Shown here piece after piece: positions 10,406 to 24,800 of a DNA stretch of 64,000 bases; the stretch's first letter is position 1; every line of letters starts with the position of its first letter. The stretch lies in the NCBI RefSeq assembly GCF_030463565.1, contig NC_134646.1:18891296-18955295 (forward strand), in the 5' to 3' direction. The translations under genes and the position numbers were made by a program. Origin of the DNA: Pelecanus crispus (taxonomy: Eukaryota; Chordata; Aves; Pelecaniformes; Pelecanidae). The notes under the pieces are model-generated. The model saw only the letters and a list, made by a program, of their open reading frames with translations, had not been told where the DNA came from and searched no databases.

Positions 10406-13394
10406 GCCTGGTCTCTCAGAAAGAAAGATGCTGCTTTTCGTCCCACGTTAACAAGTTACTGAGAGCGCTTGCTCTGGCATCCGAGGGAGGCATGCAGAAA
10501 AGCAGCGTCTCAGCTATTTCTTTTTTCCTTCAGAATACCTAAGCAAGGCAGACAAGTGTTACAGCACTAAAGGCAGTTCTTACATGGTAATTACTCTGTG
10601 ATATTTAAATCAACTCACAATTATGGTCTTAGTCCCATTCCCATCTAAGGTGTTGAAAAATTCTTCTTTCTACTAGAGCATCATCAAGTGCTGTATAAAC
10701 CAGTGCTTGCTACAGAAGCACACCAGAACGCTGCAAGGGCACTGCAGTGTTGTTTCCGTCCTGTTACTTTACTCGCCAGGGAGTTTTGTTCTCCGCCTTT
10801 CTTCCATAAAGTGGGCACTGCAAGACGTGCCATCCAAGCAAATTTTGGGGCTTACCGCAGCTTTCTCTTGTCTTTGTGAGCCAGCTGTGTTAGCATGCGG
10901 ACTCTACGCGTGCCTCCCATAGACCAGAAAGCCTGCACGCAGAGGTCACTGTGCAGCAGCTGACCTTCAAGTAGCTTCTTCCCAGGAGACGCAGCATCTT
11001 GCACTCTCCTGTCCTTAGACTGCTACCTGCCAGTACTGGGTGTGATACAGGGATCTATGCTTCTGACTCAAACATAAATTTCCAGGGGTTGGCACAGTAT
11101 TCCAGCCTCCTTGCACCTGTAAGGCTAGCTTTGGGCCTGCAGTCCAGAGAAAGAAACCTTTTTCAACCTAATCCATAAGAAAAAGACAGAAAATAACTAC
11201 AGGTGGTAGGTACCAGTACTGCTTGATATTCTTAAAATAAAAATGTGTGGTAGGTATGTATTAATGACCCCTAACAGTCCATCTCAGCAGATCTGTATGG
11301 AGTAAAATGCCTCATTTCTTCAGGCCAGGAAATCTTTTTAGTCTCAAAATGAAGACCTAGCCCAGTCCACCCATATGGAGATGTTCATCTGGAGGTGTGA
11401 TGGCATCAGCATGTCTTTCTCCTGGACTGTTTTCTCCAGGATGAGTGTGATGCGGTCAGCAACCACCAGCCGGTGCGCAACCCTCCCCTTTCTCAGCAGG
11501 TCTGTTTCGTGACCACGTGCCATCAGCCTGCATCAGTCTCGGAGGCTCTGTCAGGGAAGCTCCAGGCTGCTGGCCCATGAGTCCAGAGCACATGGGGTAC
11601 AGAAATGCCCAAGCAGTCAACCCCACTTAGTAGGCGGCTCAACTGATGTTTATGTGCCCAGTGAGGCTGTGTAATGCTGAAAGGGCTGCTCGACTCAACA
11701 TCAGCGTGCCACTTCCCAGCACAATAGTTTGCATCTCTAGCCAGAAAGCAGTACTTTTCTCCATGGGGAGCATGGCACAGCACCGAGCTGTTCATTTGGC
11801 TTTACACAGGGCATGCAACTTCACGCTAAAAACACAGCAAGACATACAGACCAGGACTAAGTTTCCTACTTAGGAGGCATAAGGGCTAAGAGCATGGTGA
11901 GTGCTGTGAGTGCTGTTTCTCCTCCTCCTTTACCAAGTCGCAGTTCAACTGAAGCCACTGTTGGACTAGGAAACAGGCTCCCTCTCCGGCTATCCATGGG
12001 TTGTTCAATTTGGACCTAAAAAGCCTGCATGATACAGGCCACAGGTTTGAACTATTTGCCCCCTTTTTTTTTGTAGTGAGTCCAGTAATTTCCATCTGAT
12101 TAAAATGTCTTCAAAAAAGACATCCAATTTCTCTGTGAACAGGCAGAGAAAAGCTGGCACACATCTATAAGTTGTGAAGCAAAAAACAAGTGAGATGCTC
12201 AGGAGCGTGTAACACAGTGAACGATCTCAGCACACTCGGGTGGCATACCCCTTCCTTCCCAACCTATCTGCCGGAGAGATTTTAGTATTAAAAACTCATT
12301 ACTGCTATGATTAGCAGTACTTAGGGTTTGTTACAAGAATCATGGGTTCTGTGACTTTTTAAACATTTGGGATTTTTACAGAGTGCAAAAAAATGCTAGT
12401 TTACTACCAAAGCCAGGATTTTATGTCAAACCTTTTGGCGGAAATCATTATCAGCTGTGTTTTTTGCATGCATGATCCATGAAAATGCAAAAATTCGCAA
12501 GTGAACACTTAGTGGTGGTAGCTTTTTAAAAAAAAAAAAAAAGTCCACGTTATTAGAGTAGGAAATGAAAGGGCTAGGTAGTTTTACCTCTGTAACATTT
12601 TTTTACTGAGTTTGAGTAATTCCTTCTTTAAGAGATGGAACAGAAATACCAGAAGTTACAGATTTTCCCCTCTTCTCATTTTGCAGCAGACAACTATGCT
12701 GAGGAGAAATCGTGGTCTGACTCCCCTCGGGGAGGACTTGCACCACCTGCAGCTGCTCTGAAGGAGAACACTACTGGACTTCTGTGAAGTCAAACATCCG
12801 CATCAAAATATCCCAGAGAAGAATCTCGGGTTTGAGCACTAGACAAGTAATTATCTCCTATGAGAACCCAAACCCAAAGGCAAATTACTCCCTGACTAGG
12901 CTGACACTTACCCAGGCAGTGGTCCAAGGCTCTGGTGCCACCAAAAAGCACTGCAGCTGAATGTCAGGGATGTTTCTGCTGCACCAGAAAAGCAGCAGGA
13001 GCAGGTCAATACACAATACTGCTTCTCCCCAGGCTTGCAAAACTGATCACGAAATGAATCCTGGTTCAGTGAAGCAGCAGCCAGCAGTGTCAGTGAACAC
13101 TGGACATCTTCCCTTTGCACAGGAAACCCAAGGAGGTAAAAACATGTTTGAGTGCCTCAAAAACTCACCTCACACAGGGAAAAGTGAGCAGGCAGTCTCT
13201 GACTCCCTTGGGTCTGTATGCTGCTGTCTGAGGGATCCCTTTTGGCTTTGGCTTGCCCAGGAGTTTTCAGCAAGCCTTGAGCCAACCTCAAGTATTCTGC
13301 TACATGACTTGGTCTGTCTGTCCCTGTAGGACAGGCTTGAGCGTGTTGCAGGACGGGCGGTGTGAAGCGGCCCGCCTACTGTATTTGGGTGCCC

Positions 13395-13470
13395 CAGTGG
13401 ACAGGAATACCTCTGCTTCTTGCAGTCTCTGGTGAAGCCGCCTTGCCTGGGGCGGTAGCAAAGTCTAATG
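13395..13470 (+). repeat. Unidentified interspersed repeat, copy B
   Basis: This is the partner of 7264-7340: same orientation, about 80 percent identical by eye. The GC-rich sequence before it (from about 13340) and after it (to about 13640) may belong to the same element, but the similarity to the first copy cannot be followed clearly beyond the core. Confidence 0.55.
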
Positions 13471-16400
13471 ATTGCCCTTGCACAGACGGAGACCTGAAGC
13501 ACAGGTTTTGCTGAGGCAGCCTTGTCCGAGAGTGGGATATCTGGGGAACCCAGATACCTGAACTACTCCTGCCTGTGGGCAGCACTACACCAGCACCACC
13601 CTGGGGGTTTCCCTCAGAGACCAAACTGGAGCAGGGAATTTAAAAATGGGTTTTCCAACCGTTGGCTCCTGTGGCACTGTATAGCCAATCCCTATGAGAG
13701 CTGCTGGTGGGGGGAACCACAGCAAAGATCTCGTCTGTCACCCACAGGCTGCAGAGAGTCTCAGCAGGACTTGGCCAGTACTCGTGCTTTGTGCTCTTCA
13801 CGCAGTTTGCATTCGCAGAGTCTTTTTGATAAAAGGCAAGTACTTTCTAATACAAATCAGTGCAATGGAAATTGCAATGCAACTTATGTAACTGACATGC
13901 AGATCATGTTACATGATTTATTTCTGTGCCAGAGTCCGAGGTTATATTTAATGCACCCTTTGGATTCCCACTGGGAACAGGGAAAGCAGATGAGCGGACA
14001 CACATCTTTGAAGAACTGCTGTTTTCAGAGCTGGTCCTGATGACTAGCAGCAAGACACAAAAGTAATTTTGTCAGTGAGAAATGCGTTTACAAAAATATT
14101 GGTTTCCAGTGGAGCAGGTGATGACTTCCCTGTATAGACAAGGGCACAAGGGAGGATAGGTCTGTGGGGGGGATTGTTGCCCATGTGATGATTCACGGAA
14201 AGGCCATTAGAGTAACTTTGCAGCCCGTCTGCCATCTCAGCGCCAACTTCTGCTGTTGCCCAAGGTGTGTACGAGCTGCAAATATTTAGATGCCCCTTAG
14301 TCTGGCCTTTGGGTGGTTTTCACTTTCTTCCTTGTCAAGGCACTTTTGTCTTCAAACACTCTTCCCATAAAATAGTTCCCATAAACTGAGATTTTGATTG
14401 CAGCACATTTAAAGAAGTGGCCAGTGAGCTGGTGTTGTGCAAAGGTGTGAAGTGGTGGCTGTAGCACTGCTTTGCCCTCATACTGCAGATAAACCCGGCA
14501 GTCTCATTTTCATGAAGTGCCAATGACTGGACAAGCCTTCAGACTAGCCAGGGAGCACTTGCTGAACAGGTAGGGAGGCACATGATGAAAAGCTGAGTCA
14601 ATGTCACTGTGGTCCTGCATTTGTAATTCTACACCTGGTCTATGAAAGGCCCCAATTCTTGAGAAGAAGGTGCAAGGAGGTCCCCTAACCGTAACGTCCT
14701 AACCAAACCTACTTTCCTTTAGCACCTGAGACACAATGTGTGAACCAAAAGGCAACATCTTCACCCATCAAGCCTGCAAATAAAACCAAATGGGAAGTTA
14801 CCTGAAAATCTCCACAGCAACTAGTCATTCCAGAAAAATACCTGCAAAGCACAAGAGACAGGTTTTCTTGGTGTTGGGCAATTAAATCTCTATCGAGGTA
14901 TAAATCAAAACACCAGCTTACAAATCATCATTGTAAAACTTTGCTGGAGGTTATGTTTCCCTGTTTCTTTTCTACAGTTTAATAACATTGGATCTTTCTG
15001 GAATATGCTCTTTTAGGTTTGTCAGTGTGTAAGTCAGAAATTGAATACAGGTATATGGATGAGTCTTGAAATCTTGAAAATAATATTGTGAACATTTGTT
15101 GAAGCTGCTTGCGCTTTCATTGGTTGAATATTATATTCACTTGAATGGGTTTCATATTATTATGTAGATGTATGCACAGACGTAAAGCTATCAATCAGAT
15201 GTGTTACAGCTGCTCATTGCATTTGCCTTCGAAGCATCTGAAGGTCTGTCCTGTCAGCTAGATTGTCCACCTGTAACCGATACCCCCTGTCCCCGATTTA
15301 TACATGTTGGGAAAGTGCCCAGCAAGGAGCTGGGCCATCTGCAACAGGTGTCTCACGTCTTGATTTCACTGCCATAGACTGAGGTCTGTGAAATTCAACT
15401 TTGCTGCACTACAGAATTACTTAAATGCATTACCTTGCCCTTTGAGACAAACAAATTAAATTTGCTGCTGCTGCTGTATATTGTACTGGGCACTCTGCCT
15501 TTTCTTTATTCCAGCCTTAAGACATCAAAACATTCATTGAAAGAAGATAGTATCATGCTGTCTGCATTAAGTGACATTTTGCTGTGCAGGTCATGCTGGA
15601 GTTCTGTTAATTTCCATCTCCCTTATGTTGTTTCCAGTCAGATGTTTTAGAAATTCCAGTAAGAAATAAGGATAATATTTTGCATGGCTTTGTCAAATAT
15701 TTTGAATGTCGTTTGTGCAAAGGTCAAGTGTTCCTATGTGGTCAACAAGTGATAAGCAACGTTTAATAATGTGCCATTTAAAATGAGTTAGTTAAAAAGA
15801 CAATCTAAAAGTGCTGCTTTTCCAAAAGCTCACACAGTAATACACTGAATTCAGAAACAGGTACATTGTGACTGCTATGGTAAGTGGAGGCCTCAGACAG
15901 TGCAAAGGCCAAGCAGAAAAGAGACAAGAGGCGCCTGTGAAGAAGAGGAGGTATAAATCCTGCAGAAATGGCAGACAGCTCAACTTACCTTGAATAGGGT
16001 ATTAATGGTGACCCTAACAGCTGGTCTTCTGGTCTTGGCTCCCCTGAAGACCCAGTGTCCATGTCTCCTGTGTGCCTGGAGTACTGGTTATCAGCCCCTG
16101 CAGAGATGTCTTAGGGAACAGCCAGGTCTCCCTCTCAGCTGCCCACAGTCTGCTTAGGGACGCTGCAGCATGGGGAAAGGATCCTCCACTCCAGCTCTGC
16201 AGTTTCAGCCCAGACCTACAGCAGCATATTGGAAAAGATGCACTCTAGCATCTCATTCACTGTTCACACTGTGATTTAGGATTGACAGCTGTTAAGACAG
16301 AAGCAGCGTGTGTACATGTTTCTGTTTGTTGCAAGGGTGTTTTAAAACAGACCTTGTAAATCCTTAAACAATGGTGGTGATGGCCAGGTGCAACCACAAC

Positions 16401-19400
16401 GCACTCTGCTCTGTGTGAGAGGGAACTCTCTCCAACCGGAGCATGATGATTACAGGGAGGGAGGAAATGGGGCCGGAGAAGGGGTGGAGATTTAATGAAA
16501 GTTAAATGTACTTTCATGGAGCATTTTGGCTGGTTCTGTTCTACAGCAAAATCTTTAAGAAGATTCCCATTGACTGTATTTCTATAAGATGACTCCCCCC
16601 ACCCCGCCAAAAACAAGAAAGTCCCGGAAAAAAATAGGAGGTACTGGGTGTCATTGATTCCCCATGGAAGTACATTGTTGAAGAAGCATCATGGCTTGTG
16701 GACTCAAGTGCTAAATAAAAACACCTCTCCAAGATCTTACCTGAATGTGGGCTGACCCATTCATGCATTTTCTTATTTGCGGCACCAAGCATAAAACATG
16801 TTTTTGCTTATTTCAATACATGGATCAAGCCATATTAGGAAAACAGTTGTTTCACGATGGTGTAGAAAAAGATGAGATCTTAAATACAGGCTGGGGGCAA
16901 CCTGAAACCCTGAATGAGAGAAAGAACATAATCATGCACAGATGCTACTGCACAAAATGACTCACCTGGAAGGTGAAGACGGAACAGGCTGAACAGCTCA
17001 CAGGGGTCTCCAGGAGCAGAGCCCCAAGGCATGTGGAGTTGGGACCTGTGAGAACCCACAAGGCTTACCCACAAGTAAGCTCTGCCACCTCTTGTCACAG
17101 TAGAGCCAAGAATTAAGGAGCCATTCTTCATTTTTGTTTTCATCAATACTTCCTACCGTATGCGCATCTCTTTTCAAAACTGGCTTCTGAATTGCTTCTG
17201 AATTACCCTCCACTTGATCTCGAAAATATTCAAATAATATCCCTAAATATCATCCTAGGTAGTTAATCCTGCTCAGGTGAATAGATGCAAGCAGAGTAAG
17301 CACAGTGTGACATTTAACAGTGTAACCATGGCACCTCTACTCTTTGAACAAAGCTAAATGCAAATATTATCTCTTTCCTCTCCCTGTATTGTGTTGCCCT
17401 GAAAACTAAACAGGCCATTTCTTTCAAATGCTGACAATATAATTCATTTCTTTGTGCTGAAGAGATTAGGTGAAAAGGCAGAAGCAGGATTAATTTACTG
17501 CTGAGGTAAGGGGATGGAGTCGTGTTGATTTCAGCTGAGCTGTGTGCTCTCTTGCATCAGTGGGGCATTTGAACCTGAAGCTGAAGATGCATTTTGGAAG
17601 GTGAAACTGATCTTCTGAAAATGGTGAAATGTTTCTATAGAAAAGGAACTAACTGCATGGGGCTTGATGACTTGGCCTAGCCATCAGCAAATCCTTCCAG
17701 CTTAAAACATTTTCAGGAATTTATTTGCCCATAAACAATCATTGCTACTTACTACTACAACTACCATAACACCTTAAAGACCTGGAAGACCATTGTCTTT
17801 GGCACTGCACAGAAGGCCACTCGGAATAAATCCCAAGCTAATGCCTGCTCACTGTCATCAATTAGGATGAGAGCATCTCCTTTTTGTCAGTTTTTTCTGT
17901 GTGACACTATGCCTTTCTAACAGGAAAGTGTTGTCTGTGTGGCCGCAGCTGGAGAAGGCTGGGACAGTTTTATGTCCGTGGGCACCAGGGAAGGATCAGC
18001 ACAAATGTTGGTGCCTCAGGCAGCCCAAATAGTGGGCAGCTGTACACGTTAGACAGGGCACTACTATAATCCTCCTCAGTTCTTGAAGGAAAATGAGAGT
18101 GGCAAGGAAGGTGCCCTCACATTTCCGCAAAGCTTCATATTAGCTATGCACAACGCTGACAGTATACGGAGTTATGTGCAATGCAGTGATGAGCCGGCTG
18201 CTCAGCCTTACACTGCTTGTGGACCAGTACCCCGCCTTGACAGCTAGCCCAGGAGCTAGCCCAGCCTCTGCTGAACTCATGACAACTGCTCCTGTGATCG
18301 CCCTTGCAACACTCCCACTGATGCTGAGAAGTCTTCTTGCCCTATTTTGCAGATCAGAAGCAGAGATAAAGCTGTGACTATGAAGTAAAGTCAGGATTCA
18401 GCCACAGGCTTGGGTCATCTCACTGAAAGCTTTAAGTTAATGCTTCACACTTCTGATATCCTGGAAAAAGAGCTCATCATTGCAACTGAACTGACAAATA
18501 ACCAGTTTATGCATCTTACTTGAATCAGTAAAAAGTGCAATTCCCCATTAATATTATCTCAGAAGTAGACTCAGTTCTGGTTGTTCTCAGCATCCTTACT
18601 CCATGTGCATCCGTCTGTTTGTCCCTACCATCCACCCTGTCCCCCAGGTATAATCATCCTATTTGTGCACTAAACTGATCTGAGTTTTAAAATAACCCAA
18701 AATGGCAGAAGGTGTCAGCAGCAGATAGTCTGCAAGTGCAGAATCACAGCAACTACGCCGCACCCCAGATTCCCACTATCTGTAATGGGCCCATACAGAA
18801 GGTAGATGGCAAAGCAGGCAAAGATCACACATTGAATGCGGTGGTATGTTGCTTGCACGTGGCATTTCTAGATGATGCTCTCATGCTAAAAACAAACAAA
18901 GATTACACACTGCTGAAGCTTTCATTAAATGCTGGACATGATTTTGAACACATCCATCTTCCTGTGGATCCAACGCAGTCCACACTAAGTCAGCGTGAGG
19001 ATTCTCAGAAGTTCCCGTATGCTTTGCATCAGACCCTATAAGCTGACAGGTTCAGTTGTAAACACAAGATTTCATGAAATCATCTACATTGCAAAATGAT
19101 GCCACAGGATTTCATTTTGCATGTGGGTCCTGTGCTTTTTGGTTTTTTACAAACATGTATTTTAACGTGAATATTGCCTCAGTTTTTGTCTTACAGAAGG
19201 TGCATGGATTTATAATGCTGAATGCCTATTATCCTATTCTTCCTATTTGCTCTTAGAATGAAGTAGTAACTCTTCCCATAATAGCAGGCAGTGGCTGTAT
19301 TAACAACAACCAAGCAAAGACGAGTACAGCATCAACAGGAAATAAAAACTGCTGTGAAGTACAATAATGCCACAGACTGGGTCACACGTGAGCTGACTTC

Positions 19401-20999
19401 TGCAGGATTCCTATCTTCAGAAATTTCTGCTGATTTCTGCCTTCAAAATCACAAATACAAAGTAGCAACCACTGTCAGAAAGCACTCTCTTTTTCTGTGC
19501 AAGTTCTAGAAAAGCCTTTCTCTTGAGAGTTATAGAAAGAAAAGCATAGCCAAGCAAGAAGATATACCTACAGAGCAGGCTTACCTAAAGAAACACAAGT
19601 ATCAGAATACTCTTACTCCTGAAGGATGCTTGTCAGGGATTACCTCACTTTACTACCCTGTTTTCCAAGTCACCCAAAAAAGGCCACCACAGCCCGGCTC
19701 TGAAGGTCAACAGACATGGGCTATTTCAGACCACAATGCAGTGACTGTCAGAGATGCAGGCACTGGCAGTCTCTCTTCTTCCCTCTTGAATTCCTGCTCC
19801 AATTTTAGCTCAGACACAGATGCCAGAGAAGCTGCCTGTCTCTCAAAGCAACACGCTGATTAATTCATTTAGGAGTCTTATTGGTCGGACTTGGCATTTC
19901 CCACCGCACACAGAAACCCAGACCTTCTGGGTGCCGGAGTAGAGCGAAAGAACTCACCGTACTCAGCACTTTACATGCTGAGGGCACGGTGGGCAGCTTT
20001 CACATGCTACACTAGGTCTGCGTCTGTGTCTCTGAACAGTTCTAGAGAGAAGTCTTACACAGAGGCTTTGCAGCAACCAAATCCCAAGGTAACAAAGGCA
20101 CAAAGTGAGAAAGCATCAGGAGAAAGTGACTCTTACTCCTTCTTACTCTATGGCAGCAGGCACAAGCTCTGACGTTCCAGCCAGAAACAGAGAGAAGTCT
20201 GCCCCCTGAGACCCCAGTGCTGCTGGGGCATCCAACCAGGCTCTCACAGGGCTGATGACAAACGCCAGGCAAATGCCCTCCATTAGGATCACTGTTAAAC
20301 ACATTTCCCCTGAGCAGCATTTGTTTTCTTTAAGATTCTCAGGTCAGTTCTACTAGAGCTGCCTTAAGCCCCAGATTTTTATAGCAAATAGGGAAGACGA
20401 ACCAAATCAGAATAAATAACTAACTGTACAGCTTTGGAGGAGAGCAGAAGAGGTGCTTCTTTATATTAATGACACCTCCTGGATTCTCCACCATTAACCA
20501 TGCTAATGGCGTTAACATTCCTGTTGATCATAAACACTGAATATGCGATCAAAGGATAAATTATCTGATGTCCCATACACTTGAGATAAAAGACAAGAAA
20601 AAGAATACGAGCTGTGCTCAGTTAAGAGCTGTGCTGGATAACTCCTTAAAAGGGAATCACAGGTCACTAGCATTTTCTTGGGGCAGGGGATGGAGAGGTA
20701 GATGAATGAGAAATAACTCCTCCATTCCTCACAGTTGCTGGATGAGAGAGCAGCCAATAGTGAGTGGGGCCAGCTCCTCCACCCATCGGGGCACCTATGC
20801 CAGCTCACCACCAAGAGGTGTGTCCGTGCATGTCTGGAAAAAAGTCTGGCAGGCGGCGACCTTCCCTCTGCGCTTGGGCTGTTGGACAGCAAGGAACTGT
20901 GCATGACCTGGCAGTGTTTTAGACAAGTGTCTTTAATATTGCAAAGCTGATCTGAACCCAGCATGATATTTAATAGCATGCGTCAATCTCTAATGAAGA

Positions 21000-21019
21000 G
21001 TGGTTGCTAAGGAAACCAC
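21000..21019. promoter_or_regulatory. RFX X-box-like palindrome in an AT-rich block
   Basis: The core GTTGCTAAGGAAAC fits the RFX half-site arrangement GTTGCY-N2-RGNAAC, and the flanks extend it to a GTGGTT...AACCAC inverted repeat. About 70 bp downstream lies ATTGCAAATTA, an octamer- and homeodomain-like site. The unique, low-CpG, AT-rich setting resembles distal enhancers. Function is inferred only from motifs. Confidence 0.35.
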
Positions 21020-21610
21020 TTAAAAGCCTGCTTTAAATTATTTGCCACGTATTCAAAAGCCAGAATAATTGCAAATTACAACAGCTCTTCAAAGGTCATT
21101 AAGAATATTCTTTAATCGTTAAGATAGAAATATGCTTGTGGTTCCTCTCAGCAGACAGATGACTGGATTCTGATCTGGGATATTATCTTTGTAAAACTGA
21201 CGTCATGTCACTGAAATGAAATCAGCTGTGCTACTGCGTAGCCATTCCAGAGATCAGATTTTTTTAACTACGTATTTCTAATACAAAGTTACCATGTCTG
21301 ACGTCCTAATGTTTTGAAGTATCACAACTTCTAACTCATGATACTTCACAATGGTTCAAGTTCAAGGACAAATTCAATTTGCAGAGCTAAAATGCTGTAA
21401 ATGGAGAACACCAAAGGCACAATGTGAAGGGCTAGGAACGTTCTGTTCTAACTCACTTTTTCCTGCCTTTAAGAGGACAGATTCTTCACTAGGGAGAGGC
21501 ACAAAAAGCTCAGCAAAAACCTTTTTTCTGTTTCCAAATAAACTGCCTGAATACTCAAAAGCCATTTACAGTTTCAGGATAAAGAAAACAACCATTTTTT
21601 CTTATTTTCA

Positions 21611-21830
21611 GAAAACATGGTGTATTGGGTCTGACTGGGATGTAGTTAACTTTCCCCATAGTAGCCCTCATAGTGCTGTGCTTTGTATTTGTAGCTAGGG
21701 CGGTGTTGAAAACACACTAGCGTTTTGGCTACTGCTGAGCAATGCTGGCAGTGCTCGCGGAGGAGGGGGAGTGATAGTGCAGCTTGGTGGGCAGCCAAGA
21801 ATAACCCACCACACCTGGGGTCACTATGTA
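21611..21830 (+). mobile_element. LTR remnant, avian endogenous retrovirus
   Basis: The sequence TGTATTGGGTCTGACTGGG, then GTAGTTAACTTTCCCCATAG and TTTTGGCTACTGCTGAGCA, follows an LTR start I know from bird genomes and is related to the LTRs at 5.1 kb and 56.0 kb. It keeps the 5' part and is cut short before the TATA region. The right border is unclear because the last 50 bp diverge from the pattern. Confidence 0.75.
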
Positions 21831-24800
21831 CGGAAACCTGACTTTTGTTTTTATGACTACAGCTAATCCTCTAGGCATGCTTTTGATCTGACCTTCCCAG
21901 AAAGTGTACAGTATTTAGATAGAGGAGTTTCTTTTCCATCTTTACCAGGACAGAAGCAAGCCATGTAATCTGAATTGAGAGGAGTCCTGCGGCAACAGAT
22001 TTGCAGCTGACTCCCGGCTTTCCTATGAATGAGAACTGGTTTAGAGCCAGCAGTTTGATCTGGGCACTCCCATGAATCTGCTCAAGTTGCACCATAACCA
22101 TCCTGTTTCAGAACGCCTTCTGTCTCTGTGTAAGAAGTCATGGGTCCCAAATGAGACCGAAACTTGTTGAGTAGGATAACCAGAGAAAACAAGACTACCA
22201 TATCCTAAAGTCTAAGCACACAAGGGATGTCACATCACCTGTAAAAATATAGAGCGTGAGTCTGAGAATTAGGCATTGCATGTCATTTGAACAGTGCCAA
22301 AAATAATATGGTTTAACTTTTCTATTTCTTGTTTCTAATCAGAATGCTTATTAGCTTTCTTAATCATGTTTCAATGTTAACACTATTATTATTTGTGCAA
22401 GGGCAATACCTGGCAAGAGTGCCAAAAAGTGCATTTCCCTGGAAGAAGGAAACTGCTTTTCACCCACACACTGAGGACTGTGTGCAGTCCTTGTCAGCAA
22501 GGAGAAGCATGGCTGTTCCACCAAGGAACAGGCAAGCTGGGGATAAGGGTGACAGTGAGGCAGGCAGGGACCTCACTGACAGCCCCACAGCACCCACACA
22601 AGGGGGATAAGGGTGATGGTGAGGCAGGCAGGGACCTCACTGACAGCCCCACAGCACCCAAACAAGGAGAGCCAGGCCAGCTGGTGACAGCAGCAGGGGT
22701 CAGCCACAGTCCAAGGACCATCAAGCCTGACCATAGAGACAAGACAGGTTTGAGGTCAAGCCAGGAAGTTAGATAAGCCAGAGAAGCACTGGATCAGCAA
22801 GGTACGCGGCCAGGCATGGCCATGCCTACAGCATAGTTTGCACAAGGGCCTGAGCTTAAATTCGGCTCCCGAGCTAAAGGACAGAGATCCCCAATAAGGT
22901 TTCCCACAGCTCCTTTCACAGCACCAAGGTCCGTGCTGACAGCTGGGCCATGCCAGGGCTGGCCACGAGCACAGGCAGCTAAATGCCCACAGCAAGGGTA
23001 GAGCCTGTGGAGCTTCTCAGCACACTTAGGGTCTGAGAGCAGCCATGGACACCCTTCCCACACTAGCTCACCTGATTTTGAAGGGTTGCCTTTGAAAAGT
23101 ACCATGAAAAATGATAGCTGTTGCTGATTACTTGAAGGTCAGTGTTAAGAGGGTGGTTACTTCACCACAGCCATGGGTCTCTTCTGGTCTCTTCTGATCT
23201 ACTAGCAAATCTAGAGAGTACAGAGAGGTAATTAGCTAGGAGTGTACCATAGGGAACAATTCTTCACTTGTGAGGATAGAAGGCATGGTGAAAAAGTAGG
23301 TTCTCCCACTTGTAATGTCAGGCATTGCAGCGCACGTTGTGCTGGTGAGAAAGGCATGGCATTCAGAATCAGTTTGCTCTGCATTTCTGGCTTGATCTGA
23401 CATCTAATACATGGAGATTACAATGGACATCTCTTTTCCACCCACCCAAGAATCACAGCTACTGTGTGTTCAGTTACAACGCGGGGGGCAGGACAGCGTG
23501 CTAGCACACCAGCAACCAACCTCCCCCTGCCCCCGGTAGTTTGGTTTGTTTTCCAGTCACATGAGACAGTCAATTAATCTTGTAGAATCCAAAGATTGAA
23601 GCACGCAGGAAAGAAGGATGAGTAAAAAAGGGAAGAGAGGTAGCAGGAGAGAAATAATCACAGAAAAATATGTGCAAATTGTGAAGGAAAAGGAGAACAA
23701 AATAAAGCAGAATGGGCGGCGGGGGAGGGAAAGGTCAGGAACATGATGGAGAAGCAAAAACAGAAGCAGTGAGACAGAAAAGAGTGAGAAAGACAATCTT
23801 GCAGGAGCAGAAATTCCTTGTTAGGAGAGATGGAATCTAGAAAACTCATCTTCTAGGGGCAAAAAAAACCCACAAGGGGAAGGTCCAAATCACTGCGCTG
23901 GTTTGGATACACTTCTGTATGGAGCACTTCTGCTCAGGAGAACTGCCACTCTTTGCCTGATGCCAGGAGAACTGGTTTCCACGGAGCATTGTTTTTGCTT
24001 TGTCTCACTGAGGACAGATGGGAACCAGGGAAAAACCTGCAGTGACAGATGACAGTGTTGCTATCGCCAAACGACTCACAGGGTCAAATTTCATTCTAAA
24101 TGTTGAGCGGGACACCACACCTCTGGAAACCAGAACAATCTGGTACACACTACCATGCTTACCTAACCCCTTCTTCTACACGTAGACCTGTACAGTGAGA
24201 GCTCTGAGGGCTTTTCTTGCTGCTCTTCTGTTGCTGGGAAGCCAGAAGCCACTAGATTTTGCAGTCAAGGCGCATCGTGCAGTGGGCCCTAGGACTGCTT
24301 AGCTGTCCCCTACTGAATACAGAAGGGAGGCAGCTGACATCAAGGTTTGTTCAGAACACAGTAAAGATGATGTTGCAGCGGATGATAAATATTAATGGCA
24401 GCTTTGACAGATTAAGGATGCCACCTAATAACAGCACTAGACATAGATACATAGATTCAAGTTTTTAAGAAGCTGTACTCATAGTCAGGAGACCAAAGAA
24501 CTTGGTTTCCTGAAATATTGGTTCTTTTGTGAGGTCCCTAATTGGGACATTGAAATCATCAGTCAGTCTGTAAACCTACAGGTCCACCATCACATTTTAA
24601 AGGGCTTTTTATAAGGTAACGTCAAAGTCAATCACAAAGAAAAGTTGAAGGAGAATTATCTCCTCTATCTTAAAATTTAAAAAAAAACCCCACCAACCGA
24701 AACCAAAAACTTCCTTATCTCAAGAATATCTGGGCTAAACTTGACAGTGACCTCCTTAAGCTCCTACGGAAGCTACGTCAGCTTGCATTTTTCTCTTCGG

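Larger units (their letters stand above)
10406..21610. other. Long non-coding stretch, no gene recognised
   Basis: About 11 kb with no convincing exon on either strand. The longest open frame (13522-14040, plus) overlaps repeat-related sequence and has no domain I recognise. Second copies of a local repeat (13395-13470), an A-run near 12.53 kb and a candidate regulatory block near 21.0 kb are listed separately. It lies upstream of the PPM1K promoter and may contain distal control elements or an unannotated lncRNA from the CpG island at 8.6 kb. Confidence 0.55.

Noticed and set aside
13522-14040. 172-codon frame on the plus strand
   Set aside because: No recognised domain, Cys/Trp/Ser-rich random-looking composition, and it starts within repeat-associated sequence.
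22393-22776. 127-codon frame with internal repeats (plus strand)
   Set aside because: The repetition comes from a 64-bp tandem duplication, which shifts frame between units; no protein would keep both in one frame by selection.
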